Below, in pieces: positions 12,289 through 21,882 of a stretch of 64,000 nucleotides of DNA (positions within the stretch are counted from its first letter, which is position 1; each line of letters begins with the position of its first letter). Under the pieces are notes generated by a model. That model had not been told where the DNA came from. It made no database searches and worked only from the letters and a program-made list of their open reading frames with translations. The position numbers and the translations under genes were made by a program. The stretch spans positions 2,149,501-2,213,500 of the forward strand of contig NZ_CP113088.1 of assembly GCF_026625145.1 (NCBI RefSeq), in the 5' to 3' direction. Source of the DNA: Lacinutrix neustonica (GTDB taxonomy: Bacteria; Bacteroidota; Bacteroidia; Flavobacteriales; Flavobacteriaceae).

Positions 12289-12757
12289 TTACCATTTAGA
12301 AAATGGATGTTTACTTATCTCGGGAATTATAATATTTAGGCTCTCCAGTAACTTCTCTGCCTAGCCAATCTGGTTTTGAAAAGGTTTCCTTTTCTGAAGT
12401 GAGCTCTACTTCAGCAATAATTAAACCCTTATTGTCTTCAAAAAACTCATCAACTTCAAAGGTGTGCAGGTCTACTGCTATCTCGTATCGCATTTTATCA
12501 ATGATTCCCTTTTTACAAAGCTTCAACAACGCCTCAGCTTCAGGTTTAGAAATTTCCTTTTCCCATTCAAAACGCGATAAACCATTTTTTGAAGACGCGC
12601 CTTTAATCGTTAAAAAACCTTGTTCGCCTTTTAATCTCACACGTACAGTTCGTTTTTTATCTGTGCTTAAAAAGCCTTGAATGATTCGTGTGGCATTAGA
12701 GGCTTGCTTTTTAAAAGCTTCAGAATTTACTAAAAATTTACGTTCTATCTCTATCAT
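12289..12757 (-). CDS. CYTH domain triphosphatase-like protein
   Basis: CYTH (CyaB/thiamine triphosphatase) fold, hydrolysing triphosphate groups with divalent metal. Signature MIEIERKFLV (the ExExK motif) at the start, then TVRVRLKGEQGFLTIKG and EVDEFFEDNKGLIIAEVEL, the acidic and basic residues of the tunnel. As printed the frame ends early in YYNSRDK at about 12310. Removing one inserted base near 12321 (TCTGG to TCTCGG) gives YYNSQISKHPFSKW, the expected family terminus, ending at 12289 and giving 155 aa. Start is the ATG at 12757. Confidence 0.88.
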
Positions 12758-12791
12758 ACGTATTTACCCTTGGAGCAGGAACCCCATGTAA

Positions 12792-13391
12792 TTAATTGAT
12801 TTTCTCTATTTGAAAATTATGTATTCGACTTAAAAAAACTAAGGCGAAAACAGCTCCAATGGTAGCATATAACATGTCCGATTGGGTATCCCATACATAA
12901 CCTTGTGTACCTAAAAAGGAGTCTCCCCCTTCACCTGTAAAAACAGAAATAAACCATTCTATAAACTCGTAAGTTACACTAATTGCCATGGCAATACAAA
13001 CCGTTATAAAATTTCGCCAACCACTTCCATTAATGATCTGTTTTCTTATTAGTAGCTCTCTAATAATCATAGCAGGCACAAAACCTTGTGCAAAATGACC
13101 AAGCTTATCGTAATTGTTTCGGGTTTGATGAAAGGCTTCTTGGAGGTCATTAAATAGCGGCACCTCAGCATAGCTATAATGCCCTCCTATAATTAAAATA
13201 ACACAATGAATAAAAATGAGAATATAAACCAAGTTGGTAAATCGAAAACGAGTAAATGTAAATATTAAAATCAAAATACCCAATAACGCAGGTAACACTT
13301 CTAAAAACCAGGTAAAATACTCGAAGGGTTTTATTCCGGACCAAATAAGCAACAAAACGATAAAAACAAGCAACGTATATATTAGTTTCAT
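12792..13391 (-). CDS. DUF2238 (YjdF-like) integral membrane protein
   Basis: 199 aa with about six hydrophobic segments: an N-terminal pair (YTLLVFIVLLLIW, VLPALLGILILIF), LVYILIFIHCVILIIGGHY, and later ITVCIAMAISVTYEFIEW. The conserved DKLGHFAQGFVPA and GTQGYVWDTQSDM motifs identify the DUF2238/YjdF family of inner-membrane proteins, of unknown function. It lies 5 bp from the next minus-strand gene (13397), suggesting a small operon of NAD(P)-binding protein, DUF2238 and CYTH protein. Confidence 0.82.
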   Translation of the reverse strand: MKLIYTLLVFIVLLLIWSGIKPFEYFTWFLEVLPALLGILILIFTFTRFRFTNLVYILIFIHCVILIIGGHYSYAEVPLFNDLQEAFHQTRNNYDKLGHFAQGFVPAMIIRELLIRKQIINGSGWRNFITVCIAMAISVTYEFIEWFISVFTGEGGDSFLGTQGYVWDTQSDMLYATIGAVFALVFLSRIHNFQIEKIN

Positions 13392-13396
13392 TGGCT

Positions 13397-14056
13397 TTAA
13401 TCTTTTCCCAGTTGCTGAATAACATCTGATTCTATCCTGCCACTTTCATACCTGTGGTTTGCCAACCATACCATAGCATTGACGATGGTTTTAGGTGCAA
13501 TGGATTTATATTTTTTTAAGCGTCCAATTAAAAAGGGGTTTACTAATGTCATAACTATTTTAGCGACATATTCCCCCAAACGCTTCTCCTCGCGTTGTCC
13601 GCCAATGAGTGCCGGTTGCAACACATATGTCTGTTTTATCTTTTCTGACAACACTTTATTTTCCATAAGGCCTTTCGTTCGATTATAAAAGAGTTTACTA
13701 TTCGCATCTGCGCCTAAAGCAGATATTACGATGAAGTTTTCAATACCATTTTCTGCTGATAAGTGTGCTGCTGCAACGGGAATCCCATAATCTATTTTGG
13801 TATATTGGTCATTGTCTTTTGTTTTTGCTTTGGTTGTTCCAATGCAGCAAAAGACATCATTTGCAACAAACTCTTTTTTGTAAGTTTCCAATTGAAAAAG
13901 ATCAATAAGATGCTCTTGAATTTTAACATGGTTTATACCACAAGTGTTTCTACTAAATAATATAATCTTTGAATACCGGGCATCTTTTAAAAGCTGTTGT
14001 AACAATATGCCTCCGGTTAATCCAGTGGCTCCTAAAATAATTGCCGATTTGCTCAT
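13397..14056 (-). CDS. NAD(P)H-binding oxidoreductase, atypical SDR (HTATIP2/YwnB-like)
   Basis: 219-aa Rossmann-fold protein with the dinucleotide loop GATGLTGGILLQ near the N-terminus, a GTTKAK segment after strand 4 and FIVISALGADANSKLFYNRTKG, where S and YxxxK take the SDR positions. It belongs to atypical short-chain dehydrogenases that sense or use NADPH; no substrate is evident. It is first in a short minus-strand operon and divergent from dinB, sharing a 41-bp intergenic region. Confidence 0.82.
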   Translation of the reverse strand: MSKSAIILGATGLTGGILLQQLLKDARYSKIILFSRNTCGINHVKIQEHLIDLFQLETYKKEFVANDVFCCIGTTKAKTKDNDQYTKIDYGIPVAAAHLSAENGIENFIVISALGADANSKLFYNRTKGLMENKVLSEKIKQTYVLQPALIGGQREEKRLGEYVAKIVMTLVNPFLIGRLKKYKSIAPKTIVNAMVWLANHRYESGRIESDVIQQLGKD

Positions 14057-14085
14057 TTCTAAAATTCTTTTTGCTAAAGATATTA

Positions 14086-14093
14086 TAAATTTG
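14086..14093 (+). promoter_or_regulatory. Candidate -7 element for dinB
   Basis: TAAATTTG matches the Bacteroidota -7 consensus TAnnTTTG. It ends only 4 nt before the dinB ATG at 14098, so a transcript from it would have almost no leader. No good TTTG -33 box at proper spacing was seen. Confidence 0.45.
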
Positions 14094-14097
14094 TGTT

Positions 14098-15199
14098 ATG
14101 CATGAAGCCTTACCCATAAGAAAGATTATCCATGTCGATATGGATGCCTTTTATGCCTCTGTTGAACAAATGGATCATCCCGAATTAAAAGGGAAACCTT
14201 TAGCTGTTGGAGGTGGTGGAACACGAGGCGTCGTCAGTGCCGCGAGTTACGAAGCTCGAAAATTTGGAGTAAAAAGCGCGATGAGTGGTGTTCTAGCCGG
14301 ACGCTTATGTCCGGAGCTTATTTTTGTAAAGACAAGATTTGAACGCTACAAAGAAATATCTTCTAAAATTAGAGCGATTTTTCATGATTATACTGACTTG
14401 GTGGAGCCGCTATCGTTAGATGAGGCTTATCTTGACGTCACAGAAAACAAAAAAGGAAATCCGAGTGCTTCCATGTTAGCTGAAGAAATCCGTGCCCGTA
14501 TTTTTAATGAAGTTGGGTTAACAGCTTCCGCAGGTATTTCTATAAACAAATTTATCGCCAAAGTCGCGAGTGATTATAACAAGCCTAACGGACAAAAAAC
14601 AGTAACCCCGGAAGAGGTTTTAGCATTCTTAGAGGCTTTAGATATAAGAAAATTCTATGGCATTGGTAAAGTGACTGCAGAAAAAATGTACCAAAAAGGA
14701 ATCTTTACTGGCGTAGATTTAAAGTCTAAATCGTTAGATTTTTTGGAGCAAAATTTCGGAAAATCGGGAAGGTACTATTACTATGTGGTACGTGGTATTC
14801 ATAACAGTGAAGTGAAACCAAATCGTATTAGAAAAAGTTTAGCTGCCGAGCGTACCTTTAATGAAAACTTATCTTCAGAAATTTTTATGCTGGAAAAACT
14901 AGAGCATATCGCAGAAGAAGTTTCCGAGACGCTTAAAAAAAAGTAAAGTTGCCGGAAAAACAGTGACTTTAAAAATAAAATATAGTGATTTTACGTTGCA
15001 CACGCGCAGTAAAACCTTGCCTTACTTTATTAGTGACAAAGACATTCTGCTTGAAACGGCAAAAGACTTACTCTACCAAGAAAAATTGGATAATTCGGTA
15101 CGCTTATTAGGCCTCTCTCTCTCAAATTTAAACACTGAAAAAAAGACTAAACAAGAAGAACCAAATACAGTTAGTGTACAATTAAAATTTGGGTTTTAA
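14098..15199 (+). CDS. dinB: DNA polymerase IV (Y-family translesion polymerase)
   Basis: Error-prone lesion-bypass polymerase, about 366 aa restored. Palm motifs HVDMDAFYASVEQ and SLDEAYLDVT carry the catalytic acidic residues; GISINKFIAKVASDYNKPNG and the fingers and little-finger domains follow. The frame breaks at 14926, where TTCCAGACGC has become TTCCGAGACGC. With the extra G removed, the little finger reads EEVSRRLKKSKVAGKTVTLKI, as expected, and runs on to 15199. The promoter-like TAAATTTG lies immediately upstream. Confidence 0.94.
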
Positions 15200-15318
15200 A
15201 AAACCCGTACAACAAAAGTGACGGGTTTAATTATACATGCTTTATTCTCGGTTCGCGCTAACCTTTATTAATCTATTTAATTTGAGTCAACACGGTCCCC
15301 TAAAAGGAAACCCATAAA

Positions 15319-16746
15319 CTATATTTCGGTCACACGTAACGTATTCACCATGCCTTTTTCTTGAATTGGCATGGCTGCTAAACTGACTAGCATGTCTCCC
15401 TTTTTAAGGTAGCCCATCTCTTGTGCCATCTTATTAACATCTTCTATAGTTTCATCGGTACTTACAAACTTATCATAAAAGAAGGCTTTAACGCCCCAAA
15501 GCAAATTGAGCTGTGTTAAAATACGCGTATTTGAGGTAAAGACTAAAATGTGTGCACTGGGTCTCCATGCCGAAATTTGAAACGCCGTATAGCCACTGTT
15601 TGTCAAGGTAGAAATACCATTGGCATTAATTTCGTTAGCCATAAGCGAGGCGTGGTAACAAATAGACTTAGTGATATATCGCTTAGTACGAATTTGTGGC
15701 GGTTCTTGAGGCACATTAATTAAATCGCTGTCTTCTACACTGCGTATAATACTGGCCATTTGTTTAATAACTTCTACAGGATATTTACCAACACTGGTTT
15801 CTCCCGAAAGCATCACGGCATCGGCACCATCCATTACAGAATTAGCCACATCATTAACCTCAGCACGTGTTGGTGTTAAGCTATCAATCATGGTCTCCAT
15901 CATTTGTGTCGCAATAATTACTGGAATTCTTGCTCTTTTAGCGCGTAAAACGAGTTGCTTTTGTACTAAGGGTACTTCTTCTGCTGGAATTTCTACCCCT
16001 AAATCTCCACGGGCTACCATTAAACCATCACAATACGCCACAATTTTATCAATATTCTCTACGCCTTCTGGTTTTTCAATTTTGGCAATAATTGGTATTT
16101 TATGGTCACTGTGTTTCTTAATCAACTCTTGTAACACCATTAAATCTTCGGCATGTCTTACAAAAGACAAGGCCATCCAATCGACTTGTAATTCACATGC
16201 AAATATGGCGTCTTCTATATCTTTTTCAGTCAACGCTGGTTGAGAAATATTTGTATTTGGTAGGTTTACTCCTTTTTTAGATTTTAGTGGCCCCCCTTGA
16301 ATGACTCCGGCTTTCACTTCCGTTTTTTTATCGGTAGATACCACTTCAAAAATTAATTTTCCATCGTCTAACAGAATGCGTTCTCCTGGTTTGGCATCTT
16401 GCGGAAAATTATCGTAAGTCATGTACACCCGTTTTTTTGTGCCTTCAAAACGTTTGCCAGTAGCAAAAATAATTTCGTCACCTGGATTCACAATAACCTC
16501 TCCTTTCATTACGCCCACGCGAAGCTTTGGACCCTGTAAATCTGCCAAAATACAAGCGTTATACCCAAATTCGGCATTGAGCTCACGAATCATCTTTACG
16601 CGTTCCTTTACGTCATCATAATCGGCATGTGAAAAGTTAATTCTGAACACATCGGCGCCTTCTTCCAGCATGGCTTTTAAAACGGCTTTTGAACTGGTTG
16701 CTGGACCTAAGGTAGCAACAATCTTTGTTTTTTTTCTTTTTAACAT
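15319..16746 (-). CDS. pyk: Pyruvate kinase
   Basis: Last step of glycolysis (PEP plus ADP to pyruvate plus ATP), 475 aa, intact. Visible are KIVATLGPAT at the N-terminus, RINFSHA, the active-site block IPIIAKIEKPEGVENID with the catalytic Lys and Glu, GDLGVEIPAEEVP and MLSGETSVGKYPVE. The start codon overlaps the stop of the IPExxxVDY gene by one base at 16746, an arrangement typical of flavobacteria. An intact CCAGAAGG lies in the KPEGV region (16067-16071), so that motif context was not corrupted. Confidence 0.97.
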   Translation of the reverse strand: MLKRKKTKIVATLGPATSSKAVLKAMLEEGADVFRINFSHADYDDVKERVKMIRELNAEFGYNACILADLQGPKLRVGVMKGEVIVNPGDEIIFATGKRFEGTKKRVYMTYDNFPQDAKPGERILLDDGKLIFEVVSTDKKTEVKAGVIQGGPLKSKKGVNLPNTNISQPALTEKDIEDAIFACELQVDWMALSFVRHAEDLMVLQELIKKHSDHKIPIIAKIEKPEGVENIDKIVAYCDGLMVARGDLGVEIPAEEVPLVQKQLVLRAKRARIPVIIATQMMETMIDSLTPTRAEVNDVANSVMDGADAVMLSGETSVGKYPVEVIKQMASIIRSVEDSDLINVPQEPPQIRTKRYITKSICYHASLMANEINANGISTLTNSGYTAFQISAWRPSAHILVFTSNTRILTQLNLLWGVKAFFYDKFVSTDETIEDVNKMAQEMGYLKKGDMLVSLAAMPIQEKGMVNTLRVTEI

Positions 16747-17240
16747 TAGTTAAATATTAGTTGGTCTTTAGATTTTAAGGCATCGGTAGCAATACTATAC
16801 GCTGTAATGACATGATCTATATTTAGTATTTTTTCTAAAATGAGTTTTTCCTTTTTAGAATTTAACCCATTATTTATTTTAAGTAAGAAATTAGCTTTCT
16901 TGTATTTTGAAACTAAATGGTGCGTTTCTGTGGTGATTTCATTAAAACGAAACAGCGAATCTAAAGTTTCATGGCTTTGATTACAAACAATTTTACAGGT
17001 ATTAGACACTAAATGCCACGTTTTAAACTGAGCATGATCTTCCCATTCAAAAATAGAAAAAGTCGTCTTTGAATTGTTATTATCGATATCACTATCTTTT
17101 CTTGTAAGTCTAATATCTAAAGCGGTATTCAATAAAAAAGCTAACCTGTAATCTTCTATCGTGCAATGAATACCAATTAGAGAGAAATGTTCTTCCTCAC
17201 AAAAGTCATCTAAAACGAGTTTTTTTATCGCCATACTCAC
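16746..17240 (-). CDS. IPExxxVDY family protein
   Basis: 164 aa, cytosolic, of unknown function. It shows the family's N-terminal layout with the IHCTIEDYRLAFLLN block and lies directly upstream of, and coupled to, pyk. The family is named for a motif in other members; here the assignment rests on that N-terminal block and the conserved pyk neighbourhood. No catalytic residues are evident. Confidence 0.75.
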   Translation of the reverse strand: MSMAIKKLVLDDFCEEEHFSLIGIHCTIEDYRLAFLLNTALDIRLTRKDSDIDNNNSKTTFSIFEWEDHAQFKTWHLVSNTCKIVCNQSHETLDSLFRFNEITTETHHLVSKYKKANFLLKINNGLNSKKEKLILEKILNIDHVITAYSIATDALKSKDQLIFN

Positions 17241-17756
17241 AACAGAATTAATTGTAAATATAGTATTTAAAATCGTTCAAAACATTGCATTTTAGTAGAA
17301 ATAGTAACGCAAACGTTGTAGTATACCTTGTTTTTAATTACCAGGCATCTAGGTGAAGGATACTAATAATAAGCATTGAAAAACGGAGATTTACACACCA
17401 CACCTCTGCAGTTATTTTATTAAATACACTTATACACTTTAGTACCTAATAAAAAGAACAGTATCTCTAGGCCTTACCCTTTCTTGAAATTTCATAGTAT
17501 CCCCGAAATTATATTTTCATTTTTTCTGTTCTTTAATATATTATATAATGAGTGAAATGCCTTATAATTAAACTTATTAATTTTACAAAAAAAAACTAAA
17601 ACTGGTAATTATAACGGGTATTTTGTTTGTTTCTGAATACTAGATTTAACTAATTATGCTCCTCTCACGTCATAAATCACCGTTTAAACACTATTTTTTA
17701 CCGTTAAAGCTCTTTTTTTTTGGATTAGTAATACGTTTTTTCTTATATTGCGGGGG
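17241..17756. other. AT-rich intergenic region, no gene found
   Basis: About 515 bp between the divergent IPExxxVDY and surface-protein genes. No open frame of note, no tRNA and no strong terminator hairpin. It contains long A and T runs (for example near 17586-17600 and 17711-17720) and probably holds promoters for both flanking genes, but no clear TAnnTTTG with a matched TTTG box was identified. Confidence 0.5.
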
Positions 17757-18505
17757 ATGAAAATTTTAAAAATAACTTGTTTTTTAGTCGTTTCGCTAAC
17801 AGTTATTCACCAATCTTTCTCCCAAGTTGGTATTAACACGACTACACCGGATGCCTCGGCAGTTTTAGATGTAAGTTCTACAACTCAAGGTATGTTAACT
17901 CCTAGAATGACAACCGTACAGCGTGTAGCCATTGCCAGTCCAGCTCAAGGGCTATTAGTTTTTGATACTGACGACACTGTTTTTTATTTTTACGATGGAG
18001 CAACTTGGTTCCCAATTGTCTCCGGAAACAATGCAAATGACTATACTGGCTGGGCAGATTATGTTGATGGTACTTATAACTCGGAAATCCGCTCACATTG
18101 ACAGGAGGGATTAAAGTCACGCTTCCAAATGACGCTGCTGGTGGTATTGATACTCAAAAACCGATTGACATAGCAACTTTCTATGATGCTACTAATCAAA
18201 CCATAACGGGAAGAAATGGGGACGGTTTAAACATAGTCATAGAATTTAAAGCTAGACCAACAACAGCTGCGAGCACACGCCTAACGGTAGCCATTGATAT
18301 TGGTGGGGGTATAGGAGAAATTTATAAAAGAGATTTTGTATTATCTAAAGGTAACGCAATAGAACATTACTATTTGAGTTCTTTTACAGGCTATACCTTA
18401 GGGACTTGGCAAGCCAATGGCGGTACTGTTAAGATCGTATCTACTGCTTCGACTGAAATTTACGACATTCGGTACGTGCTCACAAGAACGCATAAAGCGA
18501 GATAG
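17757..18505 (+). CDS. Secreted surface protein with tail-fibre-like N-terminal region
   Basis: About 249 aa restored. Signal peptide MKILKITCFLVVSLTVIHQSFSQ is followed by VGINTTTPDASAVLDVSSTTQGMLTPRM, a segment common in secreted Bacteroidota proteins and resembling phage tail-fibre head regions, then LVFDTDDTVFYFYDGATWFPI. The C-terminal 130 residues are beta-rich and unrecognised. I chose the ATG at 17757, after GGGGG, over an upstream TTG. A frame break at 18082/18083 (TCTGG to TCGG) is repaired to NSGNPLTLTGG. It sits, in opposite orientation, inside what is usually a continuous acpP-fabF-rnc-IPExxxVDY-pyk block. Confidence 0.7.
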
Positions 18506-18534
18506 CTATTATTTGGCTTAAAGAATAAGGCTGT

Positions 18535-19279
18535 TTATAAGAATGCCTTAGAAATTTGATTTTGAAACACAAAAAAGGCACGCTTAGAAGCCTTTTCTTC
18601 GGCTTTCTTTTTTGAAGTCGCCCGACCTTTAGACACGATTTTATCATCTATAGATAGTTTTACCGAAAAGTGGCGAATGTCATCATTTCCAGTATCTTCG
18701 TATACATTATAATCAAAGGTTTTCTTTTCCTTTTGGCACCATTCTATAAGCAAACTCTTATAGCTAATCACCTTGCCTTCTAATTGTTCTATATCTACAA
18801 ACGGTGTAATTACGCGCTTATAAATAAATTTTTCGCAAGCTTTATAACCGCCATCCGAGATAAATAGCACCTACTAAGGACTCAAATAAGTTGCCATGAA
18901 TGTTGTCTCCAAATTGTCCTTTTGGAATTTTACTCTCTACTAAATCAATTAGTTTTAAATCGCGACCCAACTCATTAAGATGTTCTCTACTCACAATTTT
19001 AGAACGCATTTTAGTTAAATACCCTTCATCACCGCTAGGCACTTCTTCATAAAGATGATGAGCAATAACAGCGCTAAGCATGGCATCTCCCAAAAACTCT
19101 AAACGCTCATAATTTACAATATGGCCTTTCGTGTTTTTAATGTTCATAGAGCGATGCGTAAAGGCCGTATTAAAATGCTTGACATTTTTTGGCTTATAAC
19201 CTATAATCTCTGAAATAGTGGTAAAAAAAATCCCGTTATCTTTATTACGGGATCTAAATATGTTTCGAATGCGTTTCAT
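18535..19279 (-). CDS. rnc: Ribonuclease III
   Basis: Double-strand RNA endonuclease processing rRNA and structured RNAs, about 247 aa restored. The catalytic signature NYERLEFLGDAMLSAVIAHHLY (Glu and Asp metal ligands) and a second acidic site in FESLVGAIYLD are present, followed by the C-terminal dsRNA-binding domain (SKGRATSKKKAEEKASKRAF). The frame breaks at 18857: ATCCAGATAA has become ATCCGAGATAA, and removing the G gives GAIYLDGGYKAC. Downstream of fabF and acpP on the same strand, the usual order. Confidence 0.95.
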
Positions 19280-19374
19280 TTGATGACTACTATTTCATTA
19301 CATAAATCAGAGGTAATGAACCAAATATTTTTATTAATAGAGAAATATTTTGTCATAATTATTTCATTCGAGCG

Positions 19375-20625
19375 TTAGTCTAATTTTTTAAATAACACAC
19401 AGGCATTATGTCCGCCAAATCCAAAAGTATTACTCATGGCAACCTTTATTTCTCTTTTTTGAGGAGTGTTTAACGTTAAGTTTAAACTAGGATCTATCGA
19501 ATCATCAAAAGTGGTATGATTAATTGTTGGTGGCACGATACCATGTTCCATGGCTAATATAGAGGCAATAGACTCAATAGCTCCCGCAGCACCTAACAAA
19601 TGACCCGTCATCGATTTTGTAGAATTAATGTTAATGTTTTTAGCATGACTACCAAAAACTTCAGAAATGGCTTTCAATTCGGCAACATCTCCTAAAGGCG
19701 TCGATGTACCATGTGTATTTATATGATCTACATCTTCCGGTTTTAAACCCGCATTTTCCAAACAGTTTCTCATTACAGCTATAACACCAATACCATCTGG
19801 ATGTGGTGCTGTCATGTGGTAGGCATCACTTGACATTCCGCCACCTACAACTTCAGCATAAATTTTTGCCCCTCTTGCTTTGGCGTGCTCATATTCTTCT
19901 AAAATAATGGCGCCAGCGCCTTCCCCCAACACAAAACCATCTCCTGGTGGCATCAAAAGGTCTTGAGGCTGTTTCGGGCTTTCGTTACGCGTTGATAACG
20001 CATGCATTGCATTAAAACCGCCCATGCCTGCTATAGTTACAGCCGCTTCACTTCCTCCAGTGACAATAACATCACACTGCCCTAAACGAATATAATTTAA
20101 AGCATCTATCATGGCGTTTGCAGAAGATGCACAAGCAGAAACCGTCGTATAGTTAGGCCCCATAAATCCATTTTTAATAGAAATGTTACCTGGTGCAATA
20201 TCTGCAATCATTTTTGGGATAAAGAAGGGATTGAATCTTGGTGTTCCATCGCCTTCTGCAAAGTTGAGCACTTCGTTTTGAAAGGTTTCAAGACCTCCAA
20301 TTCCTGCACCCCGGATAACACCAACCCTAAGTTTGTTGATGGCATCTAAATCTAGGTTCGCGTCCGCAATAGCCTCATCAGATGCGACCATTGCGTACTG
20401 CGTGAACCTGTCCATTTTTCGCGCTTCTTTTCTATCAATAAAATCAGTCGCGACAAAGTTTTTTAACTCACAAGCAAATTTTGTTTTAAACTTTTCAGTA
20501 TCAAAATACGTAATAGGCGCAGCACCGCTTTTTCCTTTAATAAGGGCGTCCCAATATTCATCTTTGGTGTTTCCTATAGGTGTAAGAGCGCCTAGACCTG
20601 TTACTACAACTCGCTTAAGTTCCAT
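19375..20625 (-). CDS. fabF: 3-oxoacyl-[acyl-carrier-protein] synthase II
   Basis: Condensing enzyme of type II fatty-acid elongation, 416 aa, intact. The Cys-His-His triad is visible: active-site Cys in VSACASSANAM, His in HINTHGTSTPLGD, His in SMTGHLLGAAG, with the glycine-rich NTFGFGGHNACVLF near the C-terminus. The gene starts 12 bp after the acpP stop, in a conserved acpP-fabF-rnc operon. Confidence 0.97.
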   Translation of the reverse strand: MELKRVVVTGLGALTPIGNTKDEYWDALIKGKSGAAPITYFDTEKFKTKFACELKNFVATDFIDRKEARKMDRFTQYAMVASDEAIADANLDLDAINKLRVGVIRGAGIGGLETFQNEVLNFAEGDGTPRFNPFFIPKMIADIAPGNISIKNGFMGPNYTTVSACASSANAMIDALNYIRLGQCDVIVTGGSEAAVTIAGMGGFNAMHALSTRNESPKQPQDLLMPPGDGFVLGEGAGAIILEEYEHAKARGAKIYAEVVGGGMSSDAYHMTAPHPDGIGVIAVMRNCLENAGLKPEDVDHINTHGTSTPLGDVAELKAISEVFGSHAKNININSTKSMTGHLLGAAGAIESIASILAMEHGIVPPTINHTTFDDSIDPSLNLTLNTPQKREIKVAMSNTFGFGGHNACVLFKKLD

Positions 20626-20637
20626 AAATATTAGTGC

Positions 20638-20872
20638 TTATTTTGCAGCTTCAATGTATGATACAGCTTGACCTACTGTTGCAATGTTTTCTGCTTGGTC
20701 GTCTCGGAATTTGGATATCGAATTCTTTTTCGAATTCCATGATTAATTCAACAGTGTCTAATGAATCTGCGCCTAAGTCGTTTGTGAAGCTAGCTTCTGT
20801 TACAACTTCGTTTTCATCAACACCCAATTTGTCTACGATTATCGCTTTTACTCTTGATGCAATGTCTGACAT
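20638..20872 (-). CDS. acpP: Acyl carrier protein of fatty-acid synthesis
   Basis: 77-aa carrier of the growing acyl chain. The phosphopantetheine Ser lies in [17 protein letters not shown]. As printed the frame is lost after IQIP because of an inserted base at 20705 (TCTGG read as TCTCGG). Removing it gives [23 protein letters not shown] and a stop at 20638-20640. AcpP is indispensable, so this lesion is one of the strongest arguments that the frameshifts are not real. Confidence 0.96.
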
Positions 20873-20903
20873 AATTTTAATTTTTTTAGTTTTAATTAAG
20901 TGG

Positions 20904-20911
20904 CAAAAATA
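20904..20911 (-). promoter_or_regulatory. Candidate -7 element of the acpP-fabF-rnc operon
   Basis: Read on the minus strand this is TATTTTTG, matching TAnnTTTG, 31 bp upstream of the acpP ATG. The -33 region has only a weak T-rich match. Confidence 0.5.
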
Positions 20912-21053
20912 AAAAACTTTACTTGAAAAAACATCTTTATGTTAAAAATGTCTTCGTAATTTAATAATTAATCCTGAAGAAATTCTCTTTTACCCTATAA
21001 TTGTTAATAATTATCCTTTTTTTTGTTTGAATATTTAACATGGAAACTAGAAA

Positions 21054-21621
21054 ATGAAACGTGTAGTAATTTTTGCGTCCGGGAGCGGAAGTAATGCTGA
21101 AAATTTAATTCGGTTTTTTCAAAATAGCGACGATGCGTCTGTTATTCAAGTACTCACAAACAATCCTCATGCCAAAGTGTTAGAGCGCTGTAAAAAACTA
21201 AACGTTAGCGCGTTATCATTTAATAAAATTGCGTTTACTGAAACCGAAGATGTTCTCAATATTTTAAAAGCCTCCCGTCCTGACTTAATTGTTCTCGGCT
21301 GGTTTTCTTTGGAAATTTCCGAGAGAACATTTTGAAGCACTTTCCAAATAAAGTCATAAATATCCACCCCGCTTTACTCCCAAAATTTGGTGGAAAAGGC
21401 ATGTACGGCATGCATGTGCATCAAGCCGTGGTAGACCAAAAAGAAATGGAATCGGCATCACTATTCACTACGTAAATGAACATTATGACGACGGCGCTGT
21501 TATTTTTCAGGCAAAATGTGAGGTTTTAGCTACAGATTCTGCCCAAACGGTTGCCGAAAAAATTCATTTATTGGAACAGGAGCATTTTCCCAAGGTGGTT
21601 AAAAAATTATTGAATGCGTAA
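21054..21621 (+). CDS. purN: Phosphoribosylglycinamide formyltransferase
   Basis: Third step of purine synthesis: formylates GAR using 10-formyl-THF. About 188 aa restored. Visible are VVIFASGSGSNAENLI, the folate-site segment INIHPALLPKFGGKGMYG with the catalytic Asn-His region, and GITIHYVNEHYDDGAVIFQ. Three frame breaks: insertions at 21296 (VLAGFLWKF restored) and 21321 (FPENILKHFPNKV restored) and a deletion at 21453/21454 (ESGITIHY restored), all at CCAGA/TCTGG. Divergent from acpP across 181 bp. The end overlaps the next small gene by 8 nt. Confidence 0.94.
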
Positions 21622-21838
21622 TTTATTAGATATCATTATTATTGCTATAGGGGTTTTCATTATAATTCTTGTTTTCAATGTTATCATTAGAAAAATCGCT
21701 TACCAAATAAAAAGTAAAAAGAAAGCTATAAAGCGCTTAGAAAACGATCCGGTTATGACATCAAAACCTGAGTTTGCAGAGACTTCTGAAGAAGATGGCC
21801 ATGAGATGAATGCTACATCTAATGAAAAACGTGACTAA
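21614..21838 (+). CDS. Small single-pass membrane protein of unknown function
   Basis: 74 aa. Residues 5-26 form one hydrophobic helix (LLDIIIIAIGVFIIILVFNVII), followed by a Lys-rich cytoplasmic stretch (KIAYQIKSKKKAIKRLEN) and an acidic tail. It begins inside the last codons of purN and ends 44 bp before the RNase HI gene, so it is probably co-transcribed. No family recognised. Confidence 0.55.
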   Translation: MRNLLDIIIIAIGVFIIILVFNVIIRKIAYQIKSKKKAIKRLENDPVMTSKPEFAETSEEDGHEMNATSNEKRD

Positions 21839-21882
21839 AACAGTACCACTCCCAAAAAGCCAAAACGGCATAAATAACAATA

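Noticed and set aside
15201-15228. AAACCCGT/ACGGGTTT inverted repeat after dinB as a terminator
   Set aside because: The loop is 12 nt and no T-run follows; possible but too weak to list.
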